A DNA stretch of 64,000 bases from Streptomyces zhaozhouensis (GTDB lineage: Bacteria > Actinomycetota > Actinomycetes > Streptomycetales > Streptomycetaceae), in NCBI RefSeq assembly GCF_900230195.1, contig NZ_OCNE01000003.1, positions 310,001-374,000 on the forward strand, given 5' to 3'. Made by a program: the position numbers and the translations under genes. Below are positions 9,151-18,253 of this stretch, piece by piece; the first letter of the stretch is position 1, and each line of letters opens with the position of its first letter. A model generated the notes under the pieces. It was not told the DNA's origin, made no database searches, and worked only from the letters and a program-made list of their open reading frames with translations.

Positions 9151-10368
9151 TCAGCAGACCAGCGCGACGACCTCGTTCTCGTGGGTCTCCAGCCGGTGCG
9201 GGCCCGGCTCCGCCGGGAGCACCACGCGGTCGCCGTGGACGACGGCGCGCCCGCCGTCGGGGCGGACCAGCGCCGTGCCCTCGGCGTCGAGGGCGAGCAG
9301 TTCGTCCCCCAGCCGCAGCAGCAGCGGCGCCCTCGGCCCCGCCGAGACGGCCACCCGCCCGGCGGCCAGCGCCGCAAGCACCGCGTCCGGCCCCCCGTCC
9401 TCGGCCAGCACCCACGTCGTGGGCCGCCCCGGCAACGCGTCGGCGCCCAGCCGGTGGAAGTCGCTGCCGCCGAGCGCCACCACGTCCGGCCGCCACGCGG
9501 CCGACCAGGCCAGCGGCGCGCCGAAGCGCCGGTCGGCCCACCCGCTGTGCCACACCTCGACATGGCGCGGCCGGTCGGTGAGCGCGTTGCGCCAGGCGCA
9601 GTCGGTGGCCACCGGGTGGTTGACCGAGAACAGCCCGCCGTGGCGCCTGGCGTGGGCGAGCCAGTGGTCGGCGGGGCGCCGGAAGTCGACCCAGCCGACG
9701 TCCCCGATGACGTTGGCGTGCCCGGTGTCGGTGGTGACCTCCTGCCCCGGCAGCAGGGCGAGGCCGTAGCGGGCGCCCAGCCCCGGGAGCTGGGGGTGGT
9801 GGCTGACGGTGTTGTGGTCGGTGACGGCGAGGAAGTCCAGGCCCTGGGCGGCGGCCAGCGCCGCCAGTTCGGCGGGGGTCAGCGCGCCGTCGCTGTGCAC
9901 GGTGTGGCTGTGGCAGTCGCCGGCCAGCCAGCGCATCCCGTCGACCCCGGGCAGCGGCCGGCGGTCGGGCCGTCGCGGCACCGGCGGATCGGCGGGGGCG
10001 GCGGGCGGGTCCCGGCGGCGGCCGGTGGTGGTGATCCGCACCTGGTACTCCAGGCCGGTGGGCGGCACGCGGTGCAGCCGCAGCAGCACCCGCCACTCCC
10101 CCGGCTCCGGCTCGCCCGGCAGATAGCCGGGGGTGGCCCAGTCGGCGGCGACGGTGTAGTGGTCGCGGGCGCCGCCCGACCAGCCCCGGTAGCCGGCCGG
10201 GCCGAGGCAGCCGAGGTCGAGGACCCCGGCCCCGCGTTCGTAGGACAGCTCGACGGTGAGGCCGGCCGTGCCGGGCGGCACCTCGAACGGCAGCTCGCGC
10301 AGGGACTGTTCGAGGCGGTCGGCGAGGGTCCAGCGCCCCCGGTGGACGGTGTCGGTCGCGGGTGTCAC
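9151..10368 (-). CDS. PHP-domain metallohydrolase (CehA/McbA-like)
   Basis: A 405-residue probably cytoplasmic enzyme; no signal peptide is visible. The first ~140 residues are a non-catalytic part. The PHP domain follows with the metal-binding signature DCHSHTVHSDG near residue 150, AVTDHNTVSHH near 180, and GQEVTTDTGH near 208; later His/Asp motifs include NHPVATD and GGSDFH. PHP family members hydrolyse phosphoester or carbamate bonds. The GTG start overlaps the stop of the ABC ATPase gene (GTGA), placing it last in a five-gene operon. That context suggests it acts on the imported solute. Confidence 0.78.
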   Translation of the reverse strand: MTPATDTVHRGRWTLADRLEQSLRELPFEVPPGTAGLTVELSYERGAGVLDLGCLGPAGYRGWSGGARDHYTVAADWATPGYLPGEPEPGEWRVLLRLHRVPPTGLEYQVRITTTGRRRDPPAAPADPPVPRRPDRRPLPGVDGMRWLAGDCHSHTVHSDGALTPAELAALAAAQGLDFLAVTDHNTVSHHPQLPGLGARYGLALLPGQEVTTDTGHANVIGDVGWVDFRRPADHWLAHARRHGGLFSVNHPVATDCAWRNALTDRPRHVEVWHSGWADRRFGAPLAWSAAWRPDVVALGGSDFHRLGADALPGRPTTWVLAEDGGPDAVLAALAAGRVAVSAGPRAPLLLRLGDELLALDAEGTALVRPDGGRAVVHGDRVVLPAEPGPHRLETHENEVVALVC

Positions 10369-11468
10369 GGTGTCCTCGTTCCCGTCGCCGGCCCCTCGTA
10401 CCCCGAGGCGCCCAGCAGTTCACCGTTCCGGTAGACCAGCGCCCGGTCGGCCCGCGGCAGCGCGTGCCCCGCCACTCCCGGCGCGAGCTCGGTGTCCTCG
10501 TCGACGACGACGCGCACCTCCCCGGCCGGCCCCTCCAGGGTGACGAGCTGGGAGCTGCCCAGGTTCTCCACCACCCGCACCTCGCCGGCCAGGGCGCCGG
10601 GGACGGGGCGCGGGTGGAAGGTCAGGTACTCGGGCCGGATGCCGTAGGTCAGCTCCTCACCCTCGGCCAGCGCCAGCCCCCCGGGGGTGGGCAGCGCGGT
10701 GCCGGCGACGTGGACGGCGCCCCCTTCCGCGGTGCCCGGCAGCAGGTTCATCGGGGTGGAGCCGATGAAGGAGGCGACGAAGGTGTTGGCGGGACGGCGG
10801 AAGACATCGGCCGGCGTGCCGAGTTGGCGTATCCGGCCGTGCTCCATGACGGCGATCCGGTCGGCCAGCGCCAGCGCCTCGGCCTGGTCGTGCGTGACGA
10901 AGACCGTGGTGACGCCCAGCTCGCGCTGGAGCCGCTTGAGGAAGGTGCGGGCCTCCAGGCGCATCCGCGCGTCGAGGTTGGAGAGCGGTTCGTCGAAGAG
11001 GAACGCGCGCGGGTGGCAGGCCATCGCCCGCGCCAGCGCGACCCGTTGCTGCTGGCCGCCGGAGAGCTGGTCGGGGCGGCGTTCGAGATGGTCGCCGAGG
11101 CCCAGTTCCGCGGCGGTCTGGGCCGCGCGGTCGCGGCGTTGTCTGCCGGGCACCTTCCGGATCCGCAGGGGGTAGGCGATGTTGTCCGTCACGGTCATGT
11201 GCGGGAAGAGCGCGTAGTCCTGGAAGACCATCGCGACGTCCCGCCGCCCCGGCGGCACGGCGGTGACGTCCCTCCCGCCGAGCAGCACGGCGCCCGAGGT
11301 GGCCGTCTCCAGGCCGGCGAGGGTGCGCAGCAGGGTGGTCTTGCCGCAGCCGGAGGGGCCGAGCAGGGCGAAGAACTCGCCGTCGGCGACGGTCAGTTCG
11401 ACGGAGTCCAGCGCGCGGACGCCGCCGGGGTAGACCTTGGTCAGGGCGGCCAGGGTGAGGTCGGCCAT
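10365..11468 (-). CDS. CUT1-type ABC transporter ATP-binding protein (MsmK/UgpC-like)
   Basis: The nucleotide-binding subunit of the sugar-type importer encoded just upstream. In 367 residues it has Walker [10 protein letters not shown], the Q-loop in [13 protein letters not shown], the signature LSGGQQQR, Walker [14 protein letters not shown], the H-loop in VTHDQAEAL, and a C-terminal TOBE region (about 240-360) as in maltose- and glycerol-3-phosphate-type ATPases. The start ATG shares one base with the stop of the permease before it (TGATG). The TOBE domain may receive regulatory input. Confidence 0.92.
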   Translation of the reverse strand: MADLTLAALTKVYPGGVRALDSVELTVADGEFFALLGPSGCGKTTLLRTLAGLETATSGAVLLGGRDVTAVPPGRRDVAMVFQDYALFPHMTVTDNIAYPLRIRKVPGRQRRDRAAQTAAELGLGDHLERRPDQLSGGQQQRVALARAMACHPRAFLFDEPLSNLDARMRLEARTFLKRLQRELGVTTVFVTHDQAEALALADRIAVMEHGRIRQLGTPADVFRRPANTFVASFIGSTPMNLLPGTAEGGAVHVAGTALPTPGGLALAEGEELTYGIRPEYLTFHPRPVPGALAGEVRVVENLGSSQLVTLEGPAGEVRVVVDEDTELAPGVAGHALPRADRALVYRNGELLGASGYEGPATGTRTP

Positions 11469-12352
11469 CAGCGTTTGATCCCTCCGTGGAACCGGAAGCC
11501 GTAGCGGGAGCTGACCAGCAGGAACATCAGCACCACCGGCACCGAGTAGAGCAGCGAGAAGGTGGAGATCAGGGCCAGGTCGGGCTGGCCGCCCTCGGTG
11601 TAGAAGGTGTACATCACCACGGCCGCCGGCGACTTCTCCGGGGAGCGCAGCAGCAGGAACGGGATGAGGAAGTTGCCCCAGACCTGCGCGACGGCCCAGA
11701 CGGCGATGGTGGCCAGCCCCGGCCTGACCAGCGGCACCACCACGTGCCGCAGCACCTGGAGCGGGGAGGCCCCGAAGACCTGCGCGGACTCCTCGTAGGA
11801 GCGGGGGGTGCCGTCCATGAAGTCCTTGAGGATGAAGACCGCCGAGGGCAGCAGCCCGCCGGACAGGACCAGGATTACGCCCAACTGTGAGTCGATCAGG
11901 TCGAGTTCGAAGGCGAGGTTGAACAGCGGCACCATGGCGGCGGTGCCGGTGACGATGGAGGAGAGCAGCAGCAGGGCGTAGAGCAGCGCGTCGCGGCCCG
12001 GCAGCCGGACCCGGCTCAGCGCGTAGGCGGCGAGCGCCGCGCAGACCACCACCAGGGCGCCGGTGCCCAGCGCGAGCACGGCGGAGTTGCCGAGGGAGCG
12101 CATCGCGTACCGGTTGTCCAGCAGCGTCTCGAAGTTGGCGAGGGTGAACGAGGGCAGCGAGGCGGTGATGGAAGGGGTGTCGTCGAAGGGGGCGCTGGCG
12201 AGCCAGAGCAGCGGCACGGTGAAGAACGCGAGGACCAGCGAGCAGAAGGTGTAGAAGCCGACGGTGGCCAGCAGCCGGCGGGCGCCGTCGAGCCCCGCCG
12301 CGTGCCGGTCCTCGCGCGTCGCCTCCGGGGGCGTGGCCGGTGGGGGCGTCAT
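11468..12352 (-). CDS. Carbohydrate-type ABC transporter permease (MalG-like)
   Basis: A 294-residue inner-membrane permease with six expected helices. The coupling motif that contacts the ATPase is near EESAQVFGASPLQVLRHVVV (EAA-type loop with G in the conserved place). The chosen ATG at 12352 overlaps the stop of the MalF-like gene (ATGA); an open frame continues upstream, but only inside that gene. It ends with one base shared with the ATPase start. It pairs with the next permease to form the channel. Confidence 0.9.
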   Translation of the reverse strand: MTPPPATPPEATREDRHAAGLDGARRLLATVGFYTFCSLVLAFFTVPLLWLASAPFDDTPSITASLPSFTLANFETLLDNRYAMRSLGNSAVLALGTGALVVVCAALAAYALSRVRLPGRDALLYALLLLSSIVTGTAAMVPLFNLAFELDLIDSQLGVILVLSGGLLPSAVFILKDFMDGTPRSYEESAQVFGASPLQVLRHVVVPLVRPGLATIAVWAVAQVWGNFLIPFLLLRSPEKSPAAVVMYTFYTEGGQPDLALISTFSLLYSVPVVLMFLLVSSRYGFRFHGGIKR

Positions 12353-13284
12353 CGGTCCCGGTCCTTCCGCCTGCGCAGCAGCCGGGCGTAGACCACCGCG
12401 ATCACCAGGTTGATCAGCAGCATCAGCACCGAGAGGGCGGCGCCGAAGCCGAGTTCGCCGCCGAAGAGCGCGGTCTCGTAGATGAAGACCGGCATGATCT
12501 CGGTGCGGTCCTCCGGCCCGCCGCCGGTCAGCAGGAACGGCGTGAAGTCGTTGAACGTCCACAGGCTGATCAGCAGCAGGTTGGTCAGCACATGCCCCCG
12601 GATGCGGGGGAAGACCACGTCCCGCAGTTGCTGCCAGGACGAGGCGCCGGCCAGCCGGGCGGTCTCCAGCTGGGAGGGCGGCACGTTCCCGAGGGCGGCC
12701 GCGTAGAGCATCATCGAGAACGCGGTGCCGCGCCAGATGTTGAAGACGATCAGGGAGAGCATCGGGTGCTCCAGCAGCCAGGCGGTGCCCGGCGTGGAGA
12801 GCAGCGCGTTGAGGGTGCCGTCGTCGCGGTCGAGCAGCGCGATCCACAGGAACGCGATCACGCTGCTGGGCAGGATCCAGGCCAGCAGCACCATGGCCTC
12901 GATCAGCCGGCGGCCGAGGCCGCGCCGGTCGCGCAGCACCCAGGCGAGGGCGAAGCCGAGTCCCGCCTGCCCGATGACGGCGGAGCCGAGGACGAACTGG
13001 AGCGTCAGGCCGAGGGAGTGGGTGAAGCCGTCGTCGTCCAGGGCGCGTTCGACGTTCTCCAGGCCGACGACCTGGGGGTCGACGGCCGCCAGGCCGGTGA
13101 GCCGGTAGTCGGTGGCCCCCAGGTAGACGGTCCACAGCGCGGGGAAGACCAGGAAGGCGGCGATCAGCAGCAGCGCGGGAACGACGAACGCGGTCGCCCC
13201 GAGCCGGCCGAGGCCGGCCGCGTCACGTTCACGCGGCCCCGCCCCGGCCCGCCGCCCGCCCGGCTCAGGGGGCGATGTCGCCAT
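12349..13284 (-). CDS. Carbohydrate-type ABC transporter permease (MalF-like)
   Basis: A 311-residue permease with six hydrophobic segments and an EAA-type loop (ETARLAGASSWQQLRDVVFP). An ATG at 13299 is in frame, but the ATG at 13284 follows GAGGAGG by 7 nt and is preferred; this start lies inside the last codons of the binding-protein gene (20-bp overlap). It forms the membrane heterodimer with the downstream MalG-like protein. The imported sugar or polyol is not identifiable. Confidence 0.9.
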   Translation of the reverse strand: MATSPPEPGGRRAGAGPRERDAAGLGRLGATAFVVPALLLIAAFLVFPALWTVYLGATDYRLTGLAAVDPQVVGLENVERALDDDGFTHSLGLTLQFVLGSAVIGQAGLGFALAWVLRDRRGLGRRLIEAMVLLAWILPSSVIAFLWIALLDRDDGTLNALLSTPGTAWLLEHPMLSLIVFNIWRGTAFSMMLYAAALGNVPPSQLETARLAGASSWQQLRDVVFPRIRGHVLTNLLLISLWTFNDFTPFLLTGGGPEDRTEIMPVFIYETALFGGELGFGAALSVLMLLINLVIAVVYARLLRRRKDRDR

Positions 13285-14644
13285 CCACGACCTCCTCAAG
13301 CCCTTCCCGGTAGTCGGCGGCGGCCTCGGCGGGGTCCCCGCCGTCGACGACGGCCGCGGTGGCCTCCTGGAGGAGGACGGAGACCTGCGGGTAGACGTCG
13401 AGGGCCGGCCGGTAGGAGGTGAGCGGAAGCACCTGCTCGTTGACGAAGGTCAGCATCGGATCGTCGCCGAGCAGCGCCTCGTTGACGTCGGCGCGGGCGG
13501 TGATCCTGGGGTCGTCGCCGACGAGGGCGGTGACCGCCTCGGCCGAGTGCATGAAGGTCAGCAGCTCCCAGGCGAGGTCGGCGTGGTCACCCGCCGGGTT
13601 GACCACCCGGACGTTGCCGCCCGAGGTGGAGACGTGGTCGGCGCCGTCGAGCCCCGCGCCGGGCGCGACGGCGGGGATGAGGGCGTAGCCGACGTCCTCG
13701 TCGCGGTCCTGCATGGGCGCGACACCGCCGTCGGGGTTGACCACGGAACGCCAGAAGTAGTCGCTCTCCAGCAGGATGCCGATCTCGCCGGCGGCGAACT
13801 CCTCGAAGGACTTGTCGCGGCCCTGGGTCTCCTGCTGGAGCTGCCGGTCGCCGAGGCCGGCCCCGTAGATCTCGGCGTAGAGGTCGAGGACACGCTCCAG
13901 GCCGGCGCTGTCGCCGGTCCAGCCGGCGCCCTCGGTGTGGATCTCCTCGCCGGCGCCGGCCAGCAGCGGCAGCACGCCCTGCATGGTGGTGGCCTCGCCC
14001 ATGGCGGTGCCGGCGTTGAGCTGGATCGGGGTGACGCCGTCCAGGGCGGCCAGGGCCTCGGCGGCCCCGATGATCTCGTCCCAGTCGGCGGGTTGCCAGT
14101 CGGCGGGCAGCCCGGCCTCGGCGAAGAGCTGGCGGTTGTAGTAGAGGACCCGGCCGTCGGTGCCCGCGGGTATCCCGTGCAGCGCGCCGTCGAAGGTGGC
14201 GAGCGCCTGGACGGCGTCCGGGATCTGCTCCCAGCCCTCCCAGGCCGCGTGGTCGGGGTCGGTGCGCTCCAGCGGTTCGACGTAGCCGGCCTGGGCGAAC
14301 TCGCCCAGCCAGATGCCGTCCAGGGTGTAGAGGTCGGGGCCCGCGCCGGACTGGAGGTCGAGGGCCAGCCGCGACTTGTACTGTTCGTCGTCCACGCCGC
14401 TGGGCTCGAAGGTGACGTCGACCTCGACGCCGGCCGCCGCCTGCTCCTCCTCGAACCGCGGGATGACCCACTGTTCGACCCAGTCGGCCTCGGCGGCGTT
14501 CTTGCCGCCGGCGATGGCGTTCATGCTGATGGTGAGTTCGATGGTGCCCGAGTCGCCGTCCCCGTCGGAGCCGCAGGCCGCGACCGTTCCCGACAGGGCG
14601 AGCGCACCGGTCAGTGCGACGAGCCTTCTGGTCAGCACTCGCAT
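13265..14644 (-). CDS. ABC transporter solute-binding lipoprotein (CUT1 family)
   Basis: First gene of the five-gene importer operon. A 459-residue lipoprotein: the signal peptide ends in a lipobox (GTVAAC, Cys24) and the mature part has the extracellular solute-binding family 1 fold, with SRLALDLQSGAGPDLYTLDG and IPAGTDGRVLYYNRQLFAEAG as typical stretches. It captures the solute outside the membrane and hands it to the permeases. The start at 14644 follows GAGGGG; longer frames would add residues before the signal peptide and were rejected. Confidence 0.92.
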   Translation of the reverse strand: MRVLTRRLVALTGALALSGTVAACGSDGDGDSGTIELTISMNAIAGGKNAAEADWVEQWVIPRFEEEQAAAGVEVDVTFEPSGVDDEQYKSRLALDLQSGAGPDLYTLDGIWLGEFAQAGYVEPLERTDPDHAAWEGWEQIPDAVQALATFDGALHGIPAGTDGRVLYYNRQLFAEAGLPADWQPADWDEIIGAAEALAALDGVTPIQLNAGTAMGEATTMQGVLPLLAGAGEEIHTEGAGWTGDSAGLERVLDLYAEIYGAGLGDRQLQQETQGRDKSFEEFAAGEIGILLESDYFWRSVVNPDGGVAPMQDRDEDVGYALIPAVAPGAGLDGADHVSTSGGNVRVVNPAGDHADLAWELLTFMHSAEAVTALVGDDPRITARADVNEALLGDDPMLTFVNEQVLPLTSYRPALDVYPQVSVLLQEATAAVVDGGDPAEAAADYREGLEEVVDGDIAP

Positions 14645-14952
14645 TGAGTCATCCCCTCGTGAGGTTCGCTCCGGGAGAGTGACATAGCGCACGGGGGAAG
14701 AGAAGAGTCCGTTGTCCCAACTTTCGCCCTCTTCCCGGGAGTTGCGCGACAACCACACCGAACCCACGCCGGAGTGACGGTCGGTGCCCACGCGGGGGCG
14801 CGCGAAACGGCGCGAAACGGACCCCGTGGAGCGGGTATGTCCGCGTGGACCACCGGGGAGAATCGGGTGGGCGTGGGGCGGGCCCGGACGCCGGGGCCGT
14901 GCCGTGCCCGTCCCGGTGCGACTGGTGCGCGGCGTCCCGTGAAGGCGGTCGG
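14645..14952. promoter_or_regulatory. 308-bp divergent intergenic region (ABC operon / P450)
   Basis: This stretch contains no convincing gene. It must carry the promoter of the ABC operon (minus) and of the P450 gene (plus). Visible structure: an inverted repeat GTTGTC (14711-14716) / GACAAC (14748-14753) with an inner AACT/AGTT pair, which could be a LacI-type or other sugar-regulator site, and a tandem repeat of GCGCGAAACG around 14806-14820. No local regulator gene is present. Confidence 0.35.
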
Positions 14953-16182
14953 ATGAGCGAGTCCAAGCCCCTGTCCCTCGACCCCACGGGGCACGCGCGC
15001 CGCGCCGAGGAGGCCGCCCTGCACGCCGGCGGTCCCGCAGTCCGCGCCGACCTGCTGGGCGTCACCGTCTGGGCGGTCAACGACCCGGACCTGTTACGGC
15101 TGTTGCTCACCGACCCCCGGGTCTCGAAGGACCCGCACCGGCACTGGCCGGGGTTCCCCGAGCGGGTGCTGGGCCGCTGGCCTCTCGACCTGTGGGTGTC
15201 GGGACAGAACATGTTCACCGCCTACGGCCCCGAGCACCGCAGGCTGCGGCGGCTGATCAGCCCGGCGTTCGGCCCGCGCCGGGTCAACGCGCTGCTGCCG
15301 CGCGTCGAGGCGATCACCGCCGGGCTGGTGGACGCGATCGCGGCGGCGGAGCCCGGCGTCCCGGTCGATCTGCGGCGCGCCCTGGCGGAACCGGTTCCGG
15401 TGCGGGTGATCGGCGAACTGCTCGGGATGCCGCCGGAGATGGCCGACGACTTCCGCCGCGTGGTGCGCACCGTCTTCGACACCTCCGCCAGCCTGGAGCG
15501 GGCCAAGGCCAACCGGGCGGAGTACTTCGGGCTGATCGACCTGCTGGCGGCGCGCCGGCGGGCCGAGCCGGGCGACGACCTGACCTCGGCGCTGATCGCG
15601 GCCAGGGACGAGGAGGGCGACGGCTCCCGGCTCTCCGAGGGCGAACTGCGCGGCACGCTGATGCTGGTGGTCAGCGCCGGCTACGAGACCACGACCAACC
15701 TGCTGGACCAGGCGATCACCGCGCTGCTCACCCACCCCGGGCAGTTGGCGCTGGTCCGCTCCGGCGGGGTCCCCTGGGGCGAGGTCATCGAGGAGGCGCT
15801 GCGGTACGAGGCGCCGGTGAGCCATCTGCCGCTGCGGTACGCCGTCTCCGACATCGAGCTGCCGGACGGCGGGGTGATCCGGGCGGGCGAGACGATCCTC
15901 GCGTCCTACGGCGCGGCCGGGCGGCATCCGCGGGTGCACGGCGAGACGGCGGGCGGCTTCGACGTGTCGCGGGTCAACAAGGAGCATCTGTCCTTCGGCC
16001 ACGGCCCGCACTTCTGCCTGGGCGCGCCGCTGGCCAGGGCGGAGGCGGCGGTGGCGCTGCCGGCGCTCTTCGAGCGCTTCCCGGAGATCCGGCTCGCCGT
16101 CCCCCCGGACGAGCTGCGCCCCACGCGCAGCCTCGTCTCCAACGGCCACGCGGCCCTGCCGGTCCTCCCGCACGGGCGTTGA
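14953..16182 (+). CDS. Cytochrome P450
   Basis: A 409-residue soluble class I bacterial P450 with all hallmarks: oxygen-activation motif AGYETT (242-247), ExxR as EALR (281-284), and the heme-binding loop FGHGPHFCLG (348-357) with the thiolate ligand Cys355. It would hydroxylate or otherwise oxidise a small substrate using electrons from ferredoxin; no ferredoxin or reductase gene lies next to it. The ATG at 14953 (AAGGCGG upstream) is chosen because it gives the usual family N-terminus. No biosynthetic cluster surrounds it, so the substrate is unknown. Confidence 0.93.
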   Translation: MSESKPLSLDPTGHARRAEEAALHAGGPAVRADLLGVTVWAVNDPDLLRLLLTDPRVSKDPHRHWPGFPERVLGRWPLDLWVSGQNMFTAYGPEHRRLRRLISPAFGPRRVNALLPRVEAITAGLVDAIAAAEPGVPVDLRRALAEPVPVRVIGELLGMPPEMADDFRRVVRTVFDTSASLERAKANRAEYFGLIDLLAARRRAEPGDDLTSALIAARDEEGDGSRLSEGELRGTLMLVVSAGYETTTNLLDQAITALLTHPGQLALVRSGGVPWGEVIEEALRYEAPVSHLPLRYAVSDIELPDGGVIRAGETILASYGAAGRHPRVHGETAGGFDVSRVNKEHLSFGHGPHFCLGAPLARAEAAVALPALFERFPEIRLAVPPDELRPTRSLVSNGHAALPVLPHGR

Positions 16183-16183
16183 C

Positions 16184-16212
16184 GGTCGCGGGTGTGGCCG
16201 GTCGCGGGTGTG
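16184..16212. repeat. Two copies of GGTCGCGGGTGTG with 16-bp period
   Basis: GGTCGCGGGTGTG occurs at 16184-16196 and 16200-16212, followed by a degenerate partial copy (ACGGGTGTGGACGG). It lies between the convergent P450 and ABC ATPase genes, in 140 bp without any gene. Function unknown; it may simply be decayed low-complexity sequence. Confidence 0.4.
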
Positions 16213-16322
16213 AACGGGTGTGGACGGTTTTGGCGGTCGCGAGCGGAATGGTGACGGTCGCGGGGTGGTGTCGGTTTCGGGGTGGGGCGCGACCGCCGTG
16301 CCGGCGGGGCGGGCCGCTCCGG

Positions 16323-17189
16323 CTAGAGGGGCCGCCCCGGCACCAGCTTGGCGTGCGGAACCACCATCGGCGTCGAGGTCCGCGGGTCGGGAACGATGTC
16401 GCACGGCAGCCCGAAGACCTCGCCGACCAGTTCCGCGGTCAGCACCTCCGCCGGCGGCCCCTCGGCGACGACCCGCCCCTCGTGCATCACCACCAGGTGG
16501 CTGGCGAACCTGGCCGCCTGGTTGAGGTCGTGCAGCACCGCCACGACGGTGCGCCCCTCGCGGTGCAACTCGGCGCAGAGTTCCAGCAGTTCGTACTGGT
16601 GGGCGACGTCGAGGAAGGTGGTGGGCTCGTCCAGCAGCAGCAGTTCGGTCTGCTGGGCGAGCACCATCGCGATCCAGACCCGTTGCCGCTGCCCGCCGGA
16701 CAGCTCGCCGACCCGGGCGTCCGCCAGCTCGGTGAGACCGGTGCGCTCCAGCGCGAAGGCGATCGCGGTGTCGTCCTCGGGCGACCACTGCCGCAGCAGC
16801 GTGTGGTGCGGATACCGGCCGCGCCGCACCAGGCCGCGCACGCTGATGCCCTCGGGCGCCAGCGGGCTCTGCGGCAGCAGCGCGACCTCGCGGGCCACCG
16901 CGCGGCCCCGGTAGGCGCGCAGGTCGGTGCCGTTGAGCAGGACGGCGCCCGCGTCCGGCTTGATGGCCCTGGCCAACGCCTTGATCAGGGTGGACTTCCC
17001 GCAGCCGTTGGGGCCGATGATCATGGTCAGCCCGCCGTGCGGCAGGTCCAGGCTCAGCTCCCGCACCACGGGCGTGCCCCCGTAGGAGAGCGTCACCCCC
17101 CGCACGCTCAGCCCCTTCCCCGCCGGCGCGGCGGGCACCGCCGGCTCGGCGGGCGCCGCCGCGGCGCCGGTCCCCTCGTCGCTGGTCAC
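16323..17189 (-). CDS. Iron-siderophore ABC transporter ATP-binding protein (FepC/FecE-like)
   Basis: A 288-residue ATPase energising ferric-siderophore uptake. Motifs: Walker A GPNGCGKSTL, signature LSGGQRQR, Walker B LLLLDEPTTFLDV, and the H-loop in AVLHDLNQAARFASH, all typical of the FeCT subgroup. A GTG at 17189 is chosen as start: it overlaps the permease stop (GTGA) and follows GGAAGGG by 6 nt, while the in-frame ATG at 17207 has poor RBS spacing. It is last in the four-gene operon. Confidence 0.93.
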   Translation of the reverse strand: MTSDEGTGAAAAPAEPAVPAAPAGKGLSVRGVTLSYGGTPVVRELSLDLPHGGLTMIIGPNGCGKSTLIKALARAIKPDAGAVLLNGTDLRAYRGRAVAREVALLPQSPLAPEGISVRGLVRRGRYPHHTLLRQWSPEDDTAIAFALERTGLTELADARVGELSGGQRQRVWIAMVLAQQTELLLLDEPTTFLDVAHQYELLELCAELHREGRTVVAVLHDLNQAARFASHLVVMHEGRVVAEGPPAEVLTAELVGEVFGLPCDIVPDPRTSTPMVVPHAKLVPGRPL

Positions 17190-18253
17190 AGTCGTCCCTT
17201 CCGCCATTCCCTGGTCAGCAGATAGCCGAGGTAGATGCCGCCGATGGCCATCGTGTAGATGCCCACCGGCATGTCGTCCATGGGCAGTTGCTGGGCGGCC
17301 AGGTCCGCGAGGACCAGCAGCAGCGAGCCCATCAGCGCGGAGAGCAGCAGGTGCGCGCCCGAGCCGCCGGTGAGCCGGCGGGCGATCTGCGGCGCGGTGA
17401 GCGCGATGAACGCGATCGGCCCGGCGACGCTGATCGCGGCGGCCGACAGCAGCACCGACAGCAGCACCGCCTGCGTACGGGTCCGCTTGGGCTCGGCGCC
17501 CAGCGCGGCGGCGATCTCGTCGCCCATCTCGCCGATCTCCAGCCGTCTGGACAGCGCGAGGGTCAGGGGCAGCAGCACCAGCAGCGCCAGCCCGATGTCC
17601 CGGGCGTCCTCCCAGGAACGGGCGGCCAGCGAGCCGTTGACATAGGCGGTCAGCGCGGTCGCGCGCTCCCGTTCGACCGCGTAGACCACGTACTGGGTGA
17701 GGGCGAGCGCGATGGCGGCGACCCCGATGCCGGCCACGATCAGCCGGCCGGGGTCGCGAAAGCCGGTGCCGGTGGAGAAGTAGACCAGCGTGATCGCCGC
17801 GGCGGCGCCGACCAGCGCGCCCAGCGAGACCGGCACGTCCGGCATCTTCAACGCCACCACGGCCGCACCCGCCCCGGCACCCCCGCTCAGCCCGATGACG
17901 TCGGGGCTGCCCAGCGGGTTGCGGGTGACGGACTGGAAGAGCGCGCCGGAGAGCCCGAGCGCGGCGCCGGCGGCTATCGCCACCACCAGCCGGGGGCCGC
18001 GCAGCCGGTCCAGCACGAAGAGCGACTTGCCCTCGGCGCCACCGGTCAGCGCGGTGGGCAACTCGCCGAGCGGCACGCCGAGTCTGCCCATGGTCAGGGT
18101 CGCCACGGCGGCGGCCACCAGCGCCAGCACGATGCCGACGCCGACCAGCAGCGCCGCCCGGCTCATCGGCAGCGCCAGCCGGCGCCCGATCACCACCATG
18201 CCCCGGGGGCGTTCGACGCGCGCCCCCACCGCGCGTTCCTCCGTGGCGGTCAT
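17186..18253 (-). CDS. Iron-siderophore ABC transporter permease (FecCD family)
   Basis: A 355-residue polytopic permease with about nine or ten membrane helices. Family-typical stretches include GAALGLSGALFQSVTRNPLG and GPIAFIALTAPQIARRL. The ATG at 18253 overlaps the stop of the preceding permease (ATGA). With its partner it forms the heterodimeric channel for ferric siderophore import. Confidence 0.92.
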   Translation of the reverse strand: MTATEERAVGARVERPRGMVVIGRRLALPMSRAALLVGVGIVLALVAAAVATLTMGRLGVPLGELPTALTGGAEGKSLFVLDRLRGPRLVVAIAAGAALGLSGALFQSVTRNPLGSPDVIGLSGGAGAGAAVVALKMPDVPVSLGALVGAAAAITLVYFSTGTGFRDPGRLIVAGIGVAAIALALTQYVVYAVERERATALTAYVNGSLAARSWEDARDIGLALLVLLPLTLALSRRLEIGEMGDEIAAALGAEPKRTRTQAVLLSVLLSAAAISVAGPIAFIALTAPQIARRLTGGSGAHLLLSALMGSLLLVLADLAAQQLPMDDMPVGIYTMAIGGIYLGYLLTREWRKGRL

